From assembly GCA_958448685.1 (NCBI GenBank), contig CAUDEV010000021.1, forward strand, positions 1-15,993: a stretch of 15,993 bases of DNA, read 5' to 3'. A model generated the notes under the pieces. The model was not told the origin of the DNA. It saw only the letters and a list, made by a program, of their open reading frames with translations, and ran no database searches. The stretch comes from an uncultured Alphaproteobacteria bacterium. GTDB taxonomy: Bacteria; Pseudomonadota; Alphaproteobacteria; RUG11792. How positions within the stretch are numbered: position 1 is the stretch's first letter; the number at the start of each line of letters is the position of its first letter. Of this stretch, positions 6,606 to 13,150 are shown piece by piece. The position numbers and the translations under genes were made by a program.

Positions 6606-7483
6606 AAACATGACAGATCGCTTGCTATCCCTTTTGCAAGCTTCATAGTATTATCACTTAGCCATAGATGATAGTTCAAAAGATAGCTTATTTGTGATTG
6701 TTGCATAGAAACATCACTAATAGTCTTATGAATATGTTCTATTGCTGTATAATGTATACCCGTAAAATGAGTTATGCCGAGTTTTGAACACGTATTTTGC
6801 ACATCAACTAAATTCTGTTTTGCATCATCAATAAAGACAATTTGCAATTCCGAAATAGGATATGTCACAGGAACAAGCTCTAAGAACTTAGATAAAACCA
6901 AGCCTTTCGCGGCACTTCCACAATATATAATTCCTGAATCATAAACAGGTTTTGTTGTGTATGTTTGAAATGGACGCAGTTTTAATTCTGACTCAGGAAC
7001 ATCAAATTCATAATATTGTATTCCAGGCAGCGAGGATTGGAAATTGATTCCAAGGCGTTTTAATTTTAAAAACCTTTCGTATCGTACACTTTCATCAGAA
7101 CTACATTGAGTTAACACAAACGCGGGAATATCTCTAGATTGAATACTGTTAACAAAAGAAGACATGGTTGATTCAACCGCTTCTTTTTCTGCTGATCTTG
7201 TTATGGCAGGAAGTATTGAACTCATCTCTTCAATTGAGAGTGTGTCTTTTAGAAGTTTCATTAGTTGAGGTAATGCGGTTTTTTGTAAAGCAGCATCACT
7301 GCTATGAAATAAGACATCATCACAATCAAAAAAAAACAGACTTTTCCTCGGATTTAGAGTAGCTAAGACATCTTTAACTTTGGAATCTTCAATGCTTCTG
7401 ATTGTTTCTATGGAACTTTGAGCAAATCCCGAAGCTATTGCAAAAACCAAACTTATTATTTTTGATAAATAATCTTTAATCAT
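6602..7483 (-). CDS. Secreted HAD-like protein, DUF2608 family
   Basis: The 293-aa protein begins with a signal peptide-like segment (charged MIKDYLSK, hydrophobic core to about residue 20, possible cleavage after GFA). It is probably exported to the periplasm or beyond. The body has haloacid dehalogenase motifs: motif I FFFDCDDVLF with D53 and D55, motif II VLTQC with T125, the motif III Lys candidate K193 in YCGSAAKG, and motif IV IVFIDDAKQN with D219/D220. This layout fits DUF2608, a family I associate with Legionella, Chlamydiae and alphaproteobacterial intracellular bacteria. Its substrate is unknown, and phosphatase activity is only inferred. AAAAGGAG a few bases upstream of ATG 7483 is a strong ribosome site. 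The 3' end overlaps the convergent symporter stop by 4 bp, so there is no space for a terminator between them. The gene stands alone on this strand. Confidence 0.8.
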   Translation of the reverse strand: MIKDYLSKIISLVFAIASGFAQSSIETIRSIEDSKVKDVLATLNPRKSLFFFDCDDVLFHSSDAALQKTALPQLMKLLKDTLSIEEMSSILPAITRSAEKEAVESTMSSFVNSIQSRDIPAFVLTQCSSDESVRYERFLKLKRLGINFQSSLPGIQYYEFDVPESELKLRPFQTYTTKPVYDSGIIYCGSAAKGLVLSKFLELVPVTYPISELQIVFIDDAKQNLVDVQNTCSKLGITHFTGIHYTAIEHIHKTISDVSMQQSQISYLLNYHLWLSDNTMKLAKGIASDLSCF

Positions 7484-7602
7484 TCTTTTCTCCTTTTATA
7501 AATTCCCTGTATCAAGCTATTTTCTATACTATCACAGAAGTGATTTTCTCGCTATTGATACCTTTTTAAAGAGATAAAAATTTTTTAAAATTCTAAGTTA
7601 TG

Positions 7603-7608
7603 ATTATA
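7603..7608 (-). promoter_or_regulatory. Possible -10 box for the DUF2608 gene
   Basis: On the minus strand this reads TATAAT, with only a weak TTCAAC 17 bp upstream. It would give a leader of about 115 nt containing a small hairpin, ATCAC-TTCT-GTGAT (7544-7531). Other AT-rich matches exist nearby. Confidence 0.3.
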
Positions 7609-7625
7609 AAAAACATAAAATTCAG

Positions 7626-7654
7626 TTGAATAAAGGATTATTATGTGATATATT
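7626..7654 (+). promoter_or_regulatory. Promoter of tRNA-Gly-rpmG-ychF
   Basis: TTGAAT (7626-7631), a 17-bp spacer and TATATT (7649-7654) form a good promoter. The predicted start near 7661 is about 7 nt before the tRNA. No terminator separates the tRNA from rpmG, so one transcript may carry all three genes. Confidence 0.6.
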
Positions 7655-7667
7655 GAAATATATAAAT

Positions 7668-7742
7668 GCGGGTATAGCTCAGTGGTAGAGCACAACCTTG
7701 CCAAGGTTGGGGTCGAGGGTCCGAATCCCTTTGCCCGCTCCA
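7668..7742 (+). tRNA. tRNA-Gly (anticodon GCC), CCA encoded
   Basis: The acceptor GCGGGTA pairs with TGCCCGC (7732-7738, one T-G pair), followed by discriminator T7739 and an encoded CCA. The anticodon stem CAACC/GGTTG encloses TTGCCAA, giving GCC, which reads GGC and GGU. The D arm AGCTCAGTGGTAGAGC is standard. Confidence 0.97.
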
Positions 7743-7772
7743 AGTTTTATTTTTTTGTAGGGATTATTAATT

Positions 7773-7940
7773 ATGGCGAAGGGTCCAGTTATCACAATCA
7801 AATTACTGAGTTCTGCAGGAACGGGTTATTTTTATGTAACAAAAAAGAATCCTAGAACCATGACTGATAAATTAGAACTTAAGAAATATGATCCTAAAAT
7901 TAGGAAGCATGTTGTATTTAAGGAATACAAAATAAAGTAA
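7773..7940 (+). CDS. rpmG: 50S ribosomal protein L33
   Basis: This short gene encodes 55 aa starting MAKGPVITIKLLSSAGTGYF and ending EYKIK. It aligns along its whole length with bacterial L33: the SSAGTGYFYVTKKNPR block, then KLELKKYDPKIRKHVVFKE. L33 sits near the E site of the large ribosomal subunit. The protein has no CxxC pairs, so it is the zinc-free form usual in proteobacteria. The 55-aa length is normal. It starts 30 bp after the end of tRNA-Gly and stops 3 bp before ychF, which argues for a shared transcript. A GTAGGGA stretch (7757-7763) about 9 nt before the ATG can serve as ribosome site. Confidence 0.95.
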   Translation: MAKGPVITIKLLSSAGTGYFYVTKKNPRTMTDKLELKKYDPKIRKHVVFKEYKIK

Positions 7941-7943
7941 TTT

Positions 7944-9038
7944 ATGGGATTTAATTGCGGAATTGTTGGTCTTCCTAATGTTGGGAAATCGACTTTATTT
8001 AATGCATTAACATCTACAGCTACTGCGGAATCTGCAAATTATCCTTTTTGCACAATAGAACCCAATATAGGACGTATTGCAGTTCCAGATGAGAGATTGT
8101 TTCGTTTGGCGAAATTAGCAGAGTCTCAAAATGCTATTCCAACACAATTGGAATTCGTTGATATAGCTGGAATAGTCAAGGGGGCTAGTTCAGGAGAAGG
8201 ACTTGGAAACAAATTTCTCTCAAATATAAGAGAGACAGATGCAATTCTACACGTTGTGAGATGTTTCGATAATGAGGATATCACGCATGTTTCAGGAAAA
8301 ATTGATCCAATTTCTGATATCGATACAATAGAAACAGAACTGCTTTTAGCTGATTTGGAAAGCGTTGAAGGAAGACTTCCAAACTTAGAAAAAAAAGCGA
8401 AATCAGGAGACAAACAGTCGAAAGAGATATTAGAAATTCTTTTGCCCGTTTACGATGCTTTGAAAAATGGGAAACCAGCAATTGAGGCTGATATATCTGA
8501 AAATAAAAAAGATAATCTGAAGCAACTTCAATTGATAACTACGAAACCAATGATGTATATTTGCAATGTTTCTGAGAATGATGTTGTTTCAGGAAATGAA
8601 TATACCAAAAAAGTTATAGAAAAATCAAATGGTAAACCTGTTGTAATTATTTCTGCGGCAATTGAATCAGAAATTGCTTTGCTTGATTCAGAAGAAGATA
8701 AAATGGATTTCCTCCATGAATTAGGTTTAACAATGACAGGCTTAGATAGGGTAATAAAACAAGGATATGATCTTTTGGGATTAATAACTTATTTTACAGT
8801 AGGTCCAAAAGAATCCAGGGCTTGGACAATAAAAAAAGGAACGAAAGCTCCAGGAGCAGCTGGCGTTATTCATTCTGATTTTGAAAGAGGTTTCATTTGT
8901 GCAGAAACCATTTCTTGGCAAGATTATCTTGATTGGGAAGGAGAACAGGGCGCAAAACAACAAGGAAAATTACGTTTGGAAGGAAAGGAATATATCGTTC
9001 AAGACGGGGATGTGATGCATTTCAGGTTCAATGTGTGA
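7944..9038 (+). CDS. ychF: Redox-regulated ATPase YchF
   Basis: YchF is an Obg-family P-loop protein that binds ATP rather than GTP and associates with ribosomes; roles in translation initiation and stress response have been described for homologues. The 364-aa protein is full length. The P-loop GLPNVGKST spans 9-17, and the G3 motif is DIAG (73-76). The nucleotide-specificity motif is NVSE (208-211) in place of NKxD, the hallmark of YchF. The C-terminal TGS domain begins near 280 (ITYFTVGPKESRAWTI), and the family ending YIVQDGDVMHFRFNV is present. The ATG lies 3 bp after the rpmG stop with little room for a strong ribosome site, so translational coupling to rpmG is likely. No alteration of key residues is seen. 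Confidence 0.97.
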   Translation: MGFNCGIVGLPNVGKSTLFNALTSTATAESANYPFCTIEPNIGRIAVPDERLFRLAKLAESQNAIPTQLEFVDIAGIVKGASSGEGLGNKFLSNIRETDAILHVVRCFDNEDITHVSGKIDPISDIDTIETELLLADLESVEGRLPNLEKKAKSGDKQSKEILEILLPVYDALKNGKPAIEADISENKKDNLKQLQLITTKPMMYICNVSENDVVSGNEYTKKVIEKSNGKPVVIISAAIESEIALLDSEEDKMDFLHELGLTMTGLDRVIKQGYDLLGLITYFTVGPKESRAWTIKKGTKAPGAAGVIHSDFERGFICAETISWQDYLDWEGEQGAKQQGKLRLEGKEYIVQDGDVMHFRFNV

Positions 9039-9181
9039 TTTTTGAAGATGTGTACACAAGGTCCATATGTCAATTCTAAATTTTATGAGATCTTTATTTG
9101 ATAAGCTGTATAGTTTTTAGTAAAAACTTCAACATATAGCTATTGATCTAGAATCTTAATTAATAAATTAACAGTAATAGA

Positions 9182-9257
9182 TGGCGTCTCCTACGGGATT
9201 TGAACCCGTGTTGTCGCCGTGAAAGGGCGGTGTCCTAGGCCTCTAGACGAAGGAGAC
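9182..9257 (-). tRNA. tRNA-Glu (anticodon UUC), CCA encoded
   Basis: Read on the minus strand, the acceptor GTCTCCT pairs with AGGAGAC, with discriminator G and an encoded CCA (9184-9182). The anticodon loop CTTTCAC gives UUC, which reads GAA and GAG. The T arm CGGGTTCAAATCCCG is intact. It follows tRNA-Lys by 4 nt in the same transcript. Confidence 0.97.
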
Positions 9258-9261
9258 TTTT

Positions 9262-9337
9262 TGGTGGGCTCAACAGGGTTCGAACCTGTGGCCCTCTGAT
9301 TAAAAGTCAGATGCTCTACCAACTGAGCTATGAGCCC
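9262..9337 (-). tRNA. tRNA-Lys (anticodon UUU), CCA encoded
   Basis: Read on the minus strand, the acceptor GGGCTCA pairs with TGAGCCC, with discriminator A and an encoded CCA. The anticodon loop CTTTTAA within TCTGA/TCAGA gives UUU, which reads AAA and AAG. The T arm CAGGTTCGAACCCTG has one mismatch. It is the first gene of a Lys-Glu pair. Confidence 0.97.
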
Positions 9338-9347
9338 CACATTTATA

Positions 9348-9376
9348 AGGATACTAGTTTTCTCAGATCGCGTCAA
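9348..9376 (-). promoter_or_regulatory. Promoter of tRNA-Lys-tRNA-Glu
   Basis: On the minus strand, TTGACG (9376-9371), a 17-bp spacer and TATCCT (9353-9348) form a near-consensus promoter. Its start site would be near 9341, about 4 nt before tRNA-Lys. Confidence 0.7.
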
Positions 9377-9405
9377 GAGAAAAAATTTACTTTGTATTAG
9401 TTCAT

Positions 9406-9440
9406 AAGATGTGAAATTCTCTTTTTGTTTCACATCTTTT
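9406..9440 (+). terminator. 11-bp hairpin, possible terminator
   Basis: AAGATGTGAAA (9406-9416) and TTTCACATCTT (9428-9438) are perfect inverted repeats with an 11-nt loop, and TTTT covers 9437-9440. It lies between the tRNA promoter and the chpT promoter and could stop plus-strand read-through into chpT. The T-tract is short, and on the minus strand it is missing. Confidence 0.45.
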
Positions 9441-9467
9441 GAATTAATACATTTTTTATGATAAATC

Positions 9468-9496
9468 TTGAAAAATTAAGAATGATTAAGTAACAT
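9468..9496 (+). promoter_or_regulatory. Promoter of chpT-like/trmB pair
   Basis: TTGAAA (9468-9473), a 17-bp spacer and TAACAT (9491-9496) put the start near 9503. A 6-bp inverted repeat AGTAAC (9489-9494) / GTTACT (9513-9518) straddles the -10 box and start site and could be an operator or a leader hairpin. Confidence 0.5.
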
Positions 9497-9525
9497 ACTA
9501 GAGACATCTTTCGTTACTCAGAAAA

Positions 9526-10101
9526 TTGCATAATATAAACTCTATCAAATTTACTGTTGCAAGATTATGTCATGAGATGGCAAATTCATTGAATGTTATA
9601 AAATTCTTACAAGAAGATATATTTCCTTCTGAAAATGATACAATAAAAGAATTATTTCAAAATATAGATCTAATGACTTATACCATGGATTTTTTCAGAA
9701 ATATATACACCTATTCGGAAAGCAGGGGGAGAATTAATGAAACGCTACTTAATATTTTAAAGTTGAAAGATATTTCATTAATTGGAGATATTGATATCCT
9801 TTTAAACATTTCCCCTGTTTTTGAAAACATTATATGCGGAGTTCTATATATTTGTATGAAATCTTGCAAAGCTTCAGATAATATTATTTTAGAAAAAAAT
9901 AATGATAAAATTATCATTCAGCTTTCAAATCGAACGTTTCCTCAAGAAACGCAAAAAGCATTTCAAGAACCAGACGTTGAAGAAAACGTCTTTAATGTTT
10001 TTGTTTTGTTTGTAAAATACTTAGCAAAATCTCATGACATTCTAATTCATGCTGAATTTGATTCAAATAACATTAAGATAACCTTATGGAACAAAAAATA
10101 A
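9526..10101 (+). CDS. chpT: ChpT-like histidine phosphotransferase (divergent)
   Basis: ChpT relays phosphate from the hybrid kinase CckA to the cell-cycle regulator CtrA and to CpdR in alphaproteobacteria. This 191-aa protein has the same plan. An N-terminal helical hairpin carries a candidate phospho-accepting H16 in ARLCHEMANSLNVIKFLQ, corresponding to the RLCHDLxxPxxAI motif of the family. A degenerate ATPase-like C-terminal domain covers about 88-190 (ENIICGVLYICMKSC; NVFVLFVKYLAKSHDILIHAE). The match is weak: His is followed by Glu instead of Asp and the usual Pro is lost. The start is TTG at 9526, because a stop lies upstream at 9499 and the next ATG falls after H16. No good ribosome site is visible. 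The gene overlaps trmB by 16 bp and shares its transcript. CckA and CtrA are not in the window. The call rests on motif and layout, not on a search. Confidence 0.62.
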   Translation: MHNINSIKFTVARLCHEMANSLNVIKFLQEDIFPSENDTIKELFQNIDLMTYTMDFFRNIYTYSESRGRINETLLNILKLKDISLIGDIDILLNISPVFENIICGVLYICMKSCKASDNIILEKNNDKIIIQLSNRTFPQETQKAFQEPDVEENVFNVFVLFVKYLAKSHDILIHAEFDSNNIKITLWNKK

Positions 10102-10757
10102 CGATAGTTGAAGAAAAATTTTATGGACGTTTGAAATCTAGACGTCTTACTGACAGACAAGAATTGCTATTCAAAACATTATTCAAAGATATCTCAATAA
10201 CTTCGTTTAAAGATATTGACGTAAATGCATATCAAGATATTTTCTTTGAAATAGGTTTTGGAGGAGGTGAGCATATTGCAAATATGGCATTGTCTAATCC
10301 AAAAGGATTATTTATTGGGTGTGAGCCATTTGTAAATGGCGTTGCTTCGCTTTTAACAAAAATAGATGATTTAAAAATAAAAAATATTAGAATATATCAA
10401 AATGATGCAAGAAATTTATTGAAAGAAATCCCTAATGAAATCTTGTCCGGAGTTTTTTTACTTTTTCCTGATCCTTGGCCAAAAAGGAAGCATATCCGCC
10501 GCCGATTCCTTCAAGAACAAACTATTTTAATGATTCATGATAAATTGAAAAAAGATGGTTTTTGGCGTATCGCATCAGATCACAAAGAGTATAAACCTTG
10601 GATTTTAAAATTGTTTAAACAAGAAAAAATAAGGAAAAAATTTAATGAGGAGCTATTTGATCAAACATCTCGTCCAAGTTTTGATTTTTGGCCACAAACT
10701 CGTTATGAGCAAAAAGCTGTCGATGAAATCCTCTATGCTATCTACACGAAAATTTAA
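10086..10757 (+). CDS. trmB: tRNA (guanine-N7-)-methyltransferase TrmB
   Basis: TrmB methylates N7 of G46 in the variable loop of tRNAs using S-adenosylmethionine. The 223-aa protein is of normal length. FYGRLKSRRLTDRQ (12-25) is the family N-terminal motif. EIGFGGGEH (55-63) is the SAM-binding loop, and IGCEP (77-81) follows in strand 2. PDPWPKRKHIRRRF (128-141) is the diagnostic signature with the catalytic-region Asp, and FWPQTRYEQKA (201-211) is the conserved tRNA-binding end. The ATG at 10086 lies inside the end of the chpT-like gene (16-bp overlap), so the two are probably translationally coupled. No other start fits as well. It converges with lptG, whose stop lies about 190 bp away. 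Confidence 0.96.
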   Translation: MEQKITIVEEKFYGRLKSRRLTDRQELLFKTLFKDISITSFKDIDVNAYQDIFFEIGFGGGEHIANMALSNPKGLFIGCEPFVNGVASLLTKIDDLKIKNIRIYQNDARNLLKEIPNEILSGVFLLFPDPWPKRKHIRRRFLQEQTILMIHDKLKKDGFWRIASDHKEYKPWILKLFKQEKIRKKFNEELFDQTSRPSFDFWPQTRYEQKAVDEILYAIYTKI

Positions 10758-10850
10758 ATATTATTTTTTGTTATTACCATCAAGATGACAACAATTTGAA
10801 TTGGATTATCAATCTTAACATAGCCTATTAAAAATATTTTGGAGATATTC

Positions 10851-10883
10851 AAAAAAAATGTTTGGCTTCGCCTCTCTTCAAAC
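10851..10883 (-). terminator. Intrinsic terminator of the gyrA-lptF-lptG operon
   Basis: On the minus strand, GTTT (10883-10880) pairs with AAAC (10863-10860). Between them, across a bulge, GGC-GAA-GCC (10872-10864) forms a tri-loop hairpin. A run of eight T follows (10858-10851). It lies about 70 bp beyond the lptG stop. The stem is interrupted, so efficiency is uncertain. Confidence 0.55.
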
Positions 10884-10949
10884 GCACGTGAAACATAGCT
10901 CTAAAACCTTTAATTTAAATTTAGAGATTTTTCTTGGAACCTTTATGTA

Positions 10950-12047
10950 TTAGTATTTTTCCAAAACAAATATTCCAATTAAAAGAATCAAAACAGGAAT
11001 AATAAAAGAAGCCATCCACAATGGAATTACCCCGGTTTCTCCAAAGGCAATTAGTATATTTCCTAAGAAATAAACCGGAAAAACAAATATCAATAATATT
11101 CCTACTTTTAAAGCATAAGTTCGGGTATCTCTTGAGTCGTAGTTTATACAAAAGGCCATAACCAAAACTATGAAGGAAAACATTTGCAGTATGGAAGACA
11201 ATTTTGAATACCAGTGAACTTTATATTTTAAAGATGATAATCCAACCTTATTTAACATATCAGAATACTTTCCAATACTCCAAAATGAAACACTTTCAGG
11301 AACCATAACCATTTTTGTTATTTTAGAAAAAGAAAGGTTTATAGGTAATTTCATTATTTTTTGAAACTGTTCTTTCCCTCCAATATCGAAAATATGACAG
11401 TTATATAACTCCCACTTTCCCTGTTTTACTAATGCGTTTTGAGAATGTATAGAACGTTCTAAAATATTTTTAGTATTAAATTCGAAAATTCTTATATTAT
11501 AGGCAAGTGATTCTCGTTTATCAAACGACTTTACAGATATTATGTATGAGTTATTTTTATTAATATCTTTAAACCAAATTCCTGAATTTGTTAAGGTCAA
11601 ACTTTTATCAATAGGCCGAACTTGCTGTTTTAATTCTTCATGAATAGCTTTTGTTGTTTTAATTGCATGAGTTGAAATCGCATCCAAAACCGTGATGTAT
11701 AACAACGCCAAAATTGCAACTCCACCAAACAAAGCCATCAATATATTTTTTGTTGAAATACTAACTGCTTTCATAACAGTTAATTCGAGTTTATTATGCA
11801 TCATTGAGAAAAATACAATTCCTCCTAGCAAAACTATAAAAGAAAAAAAGGAAGAAACAGTAATAAATGAACGATAGAGTATTAATTTCACCATGGTTAC
11901 GGCTGGAACAACAATTCCAGCTGGGATATATTTTCTGACAATTTCCATAAATTCCAAAATAGCAATAACCAAGAAGAAACATATAAAAACACTTAAGAAG
12001 CTTTGAAGGAAATTTTTTATAATATATCTTGATAATATAGTTTTCAA
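10950..12047 (-). CDS. lptG: LPS export permease LptG
   Basis: LptG, with LptF and the ATPase LptB, forms the inner-membrane ABC exporter that pulls LPS from the membrane and passes it to the LptC/LptA bridge. Using TTG 12047 gives 365 aa starting MKTILSRYIIKNF, a close match to the family N-terminus. AAGG lies 9 nt upstream and the TTG sits 1 bp after the lptF stop. An upstream in-frame ATG at 12089 would add 14 residues and overlap lptF. The layout is typical: three N-terminal membrane helices (to about 115), the coupling-helix motif ELTVMKAVSIS contacting LptB (about 88-98), a periplasmic jellyroll region (about 130-270) with GIWFKD, and three C-terminal helices. It follows gyrA and lptF on the same strand. 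It is slightly more compact than many homologues but otherwise ordinary. Confidence 0.9.
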   Translation of the reverse strand: MKTILSRYIIKNFLQSFLSVFICFFLVIAILEFMEIVRKYIPAGIVVPAVTMVKLILYRSFITVSSFFSFIVLLGGIVFFSMMHNKLELTVMKAVSISTKNILMALFGGVAILALLYITVLDAISTHAIKTTKAIHEELKQQVRPIDKSLTLTNSGIWFKDINKNNSYIISVKSFDKRESLAYNIRIFEFNTKNILERSIHSQNALVKQGKWELYNCHIFDIGGKEQFQKIMKLPINLSFSKITKMVMVPESVSFWSIGKYSDMLNKVGLSSLKYKVHWYSKLSSILQMFSFIVLVMAFCINYDSRDTRTYALKVGILLIFVFPVYFLGNILIAFGETGVIPLWMASFIIPVLILLIGIFVLEKY

Positions 12048-12048
12048 A

Positions 12049-13134
12049 TCAGTTAACCTTTTTTTTGAAAAAAACAAATAACATAGCAAAAATAGTAGTA
12101 ACTATGATATAGTTATAGTAAGCAATAATAAAATCTTTTGCGGATAAGTTTCCCAGGATTATAACAAAGATTTGACACAAAATTCCAATAGAAAAACTTT
12201 TCATAGCAACCTTTCTCCCTCTGCTTCTTCCCATAGGTTTCAATAAAAATATAGCAAGTATTAGAGATTCTAAAATTGGTAATGTTGAAAAAAGGTATCT
12301 GGAATGATATTCTGCCATGTAATATTGTTTTAATTCTTGATCTTTTATCACTTTTACTTCTTCCAATAATTCCTTTTGATTTTTTTCATTCGGACGTTTT
12401 GGCCTTGCATAAAATCGTTTAAAAAACTGCGTGATATCATAAGAGAAGCTTTCAAATTTTAATGTTGCAAGAATTTTATTATACCGATCAAATTCCTGTC
12501 TATATCCATTATCAAGTAATATTGAAATTTTCCCATTATCAGCAATATATTTTCCATTAGTAGCTGAAATTATATTCGTATGAGATTGCCGGTTATTGGG
12601 AATATAAGATATAAAAACGTCTTTTAATTCGTTATTAGTTTTTTCTCCGATATAAATGACAGATTCGCCAATAACATTAAATGTTCCTGGTTTTAATAAA
12701 TTTACTGAAATGTTATTTTTAACTTTTTCCTGCATGTCTTCAAAGTTTTTATAAGCCATAGGAGAAATTGTTGTTCTTAAATATAAAATACCTAAAGAAA
12801 AAGCAGTTCCCAAAATAAAAAGCGGAACGAAGAGAGAAAAAGGAGTTTTTCCTGATGTCAAGAAAACTGTGATTTCTTCATTTGAATGTAATTTTTGAAT
12901 AACAATAATCGATGAAATCAAAAAACATGTAGGCAATATTATCGCTGCAATCCCAGGCAATGTGCAAAGTATTAATTTAAAAAACATAGCAAAAGAAACA
13001 TTTTCGGAAACAATCAAATCAACATATTTTATTGACATTGCTATCCACACCATTAAAATAATTATTGGGGTAATAACACAAAATGCCAATAGCAATTTTT
13101 TTAATATATAACAAAATGCAATTGGCAATCTCAT
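12049..13134 (-). CDS. lptF: LPS export permease LptF
   Basis: LptF is the partner of LptG in the LptB2FG exporter at the inner membrane. The 361-aa protein has the family plan. Three N-terminal helices include the LPTCFLISSIIVIQKL segment. The NEEITVFLTSGKTPF coupling motif near 84-98 contacts LptB. The periplasmic domain includes LLKPGTFNVIGESVIYIGEK, which matches the conserved LxPGxF. Three C-terminal helices follow and the protein ends in FFKKKVN. It starts 16 bp after the gyrA stop and ends 1 bp before the preferred lptG start, so the three genes form one transcript. The sequence TTAAAAAGAA before ATG 13134 offers only a weak ribosome site, suggesting coupling to gyrA translation. Assignment as F rather than G rests on the order and on the LptF-type sequence. 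LptA, LptB and LptC are not in the window. Confidence 0.9.
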   Translation of the reverse strand: MRLPIAFCYILKKLLLAFCVITPIIILMVWIAMSIKYVDLIVSENVSFAMFFKLILCTLPGIAAIILPTCFLISSIIVIQKLHSNEEITVFLTSGKTPFSLFVPLFILGTAFSLGILYLRTTISPMAYKNFEDMQEKVKNNISVNLLKPGTFNVIGESVIYIGEKTNNELKDVFISYIPNNRQSHTNIISATNGKYIADNGKISILLDNGYRQEFDRYNKILATLKFESFSYDITQFFKRFYARPKRPNEKNQKELLEEVKVIKDQELKQYYMAEYHSRYLFSTLPILESLILAIFLLKPMGRSRGRKVAMKSFSIGILCQIFVIILGNLSAKDFIIAYYNYIIVTTIFAMLFVFFKKKVN

Positions 13135-13150
13135 TTCTTTTTAACTACCC

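Noticed and set aside
9049..9058. TGTGTACACA palindrome just after ychF
   Set aside because: A single 10-bp palindrome with no second site or promoter beside it gives no basis for an operator call.
9112..9128. AGTTTTT-AGT-AAAAACT hairpin downstream of the tRNA pair
   Set aside because: The stem is almost only A-T pairs and lacks a following T-run in the right strand, so it is too weak to call a terminator.
9191..9433. Minus-strand 80-codon open frame
   Set aside because: It runs across tRNA-Lys and tRNA-Glu, and its sequence is the typical false translation of tRNA genes.
9475..9489. TTAA-N6-TTAA near the chpT promoter as a CtrA site
   Set aside because: The CtrA consensus is TTAA-N7-TTAA, so the spacing is one base short, and such matches are frequent in AT-rich DNA. 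A similar N8 match after ligA was rejected for the same reason.
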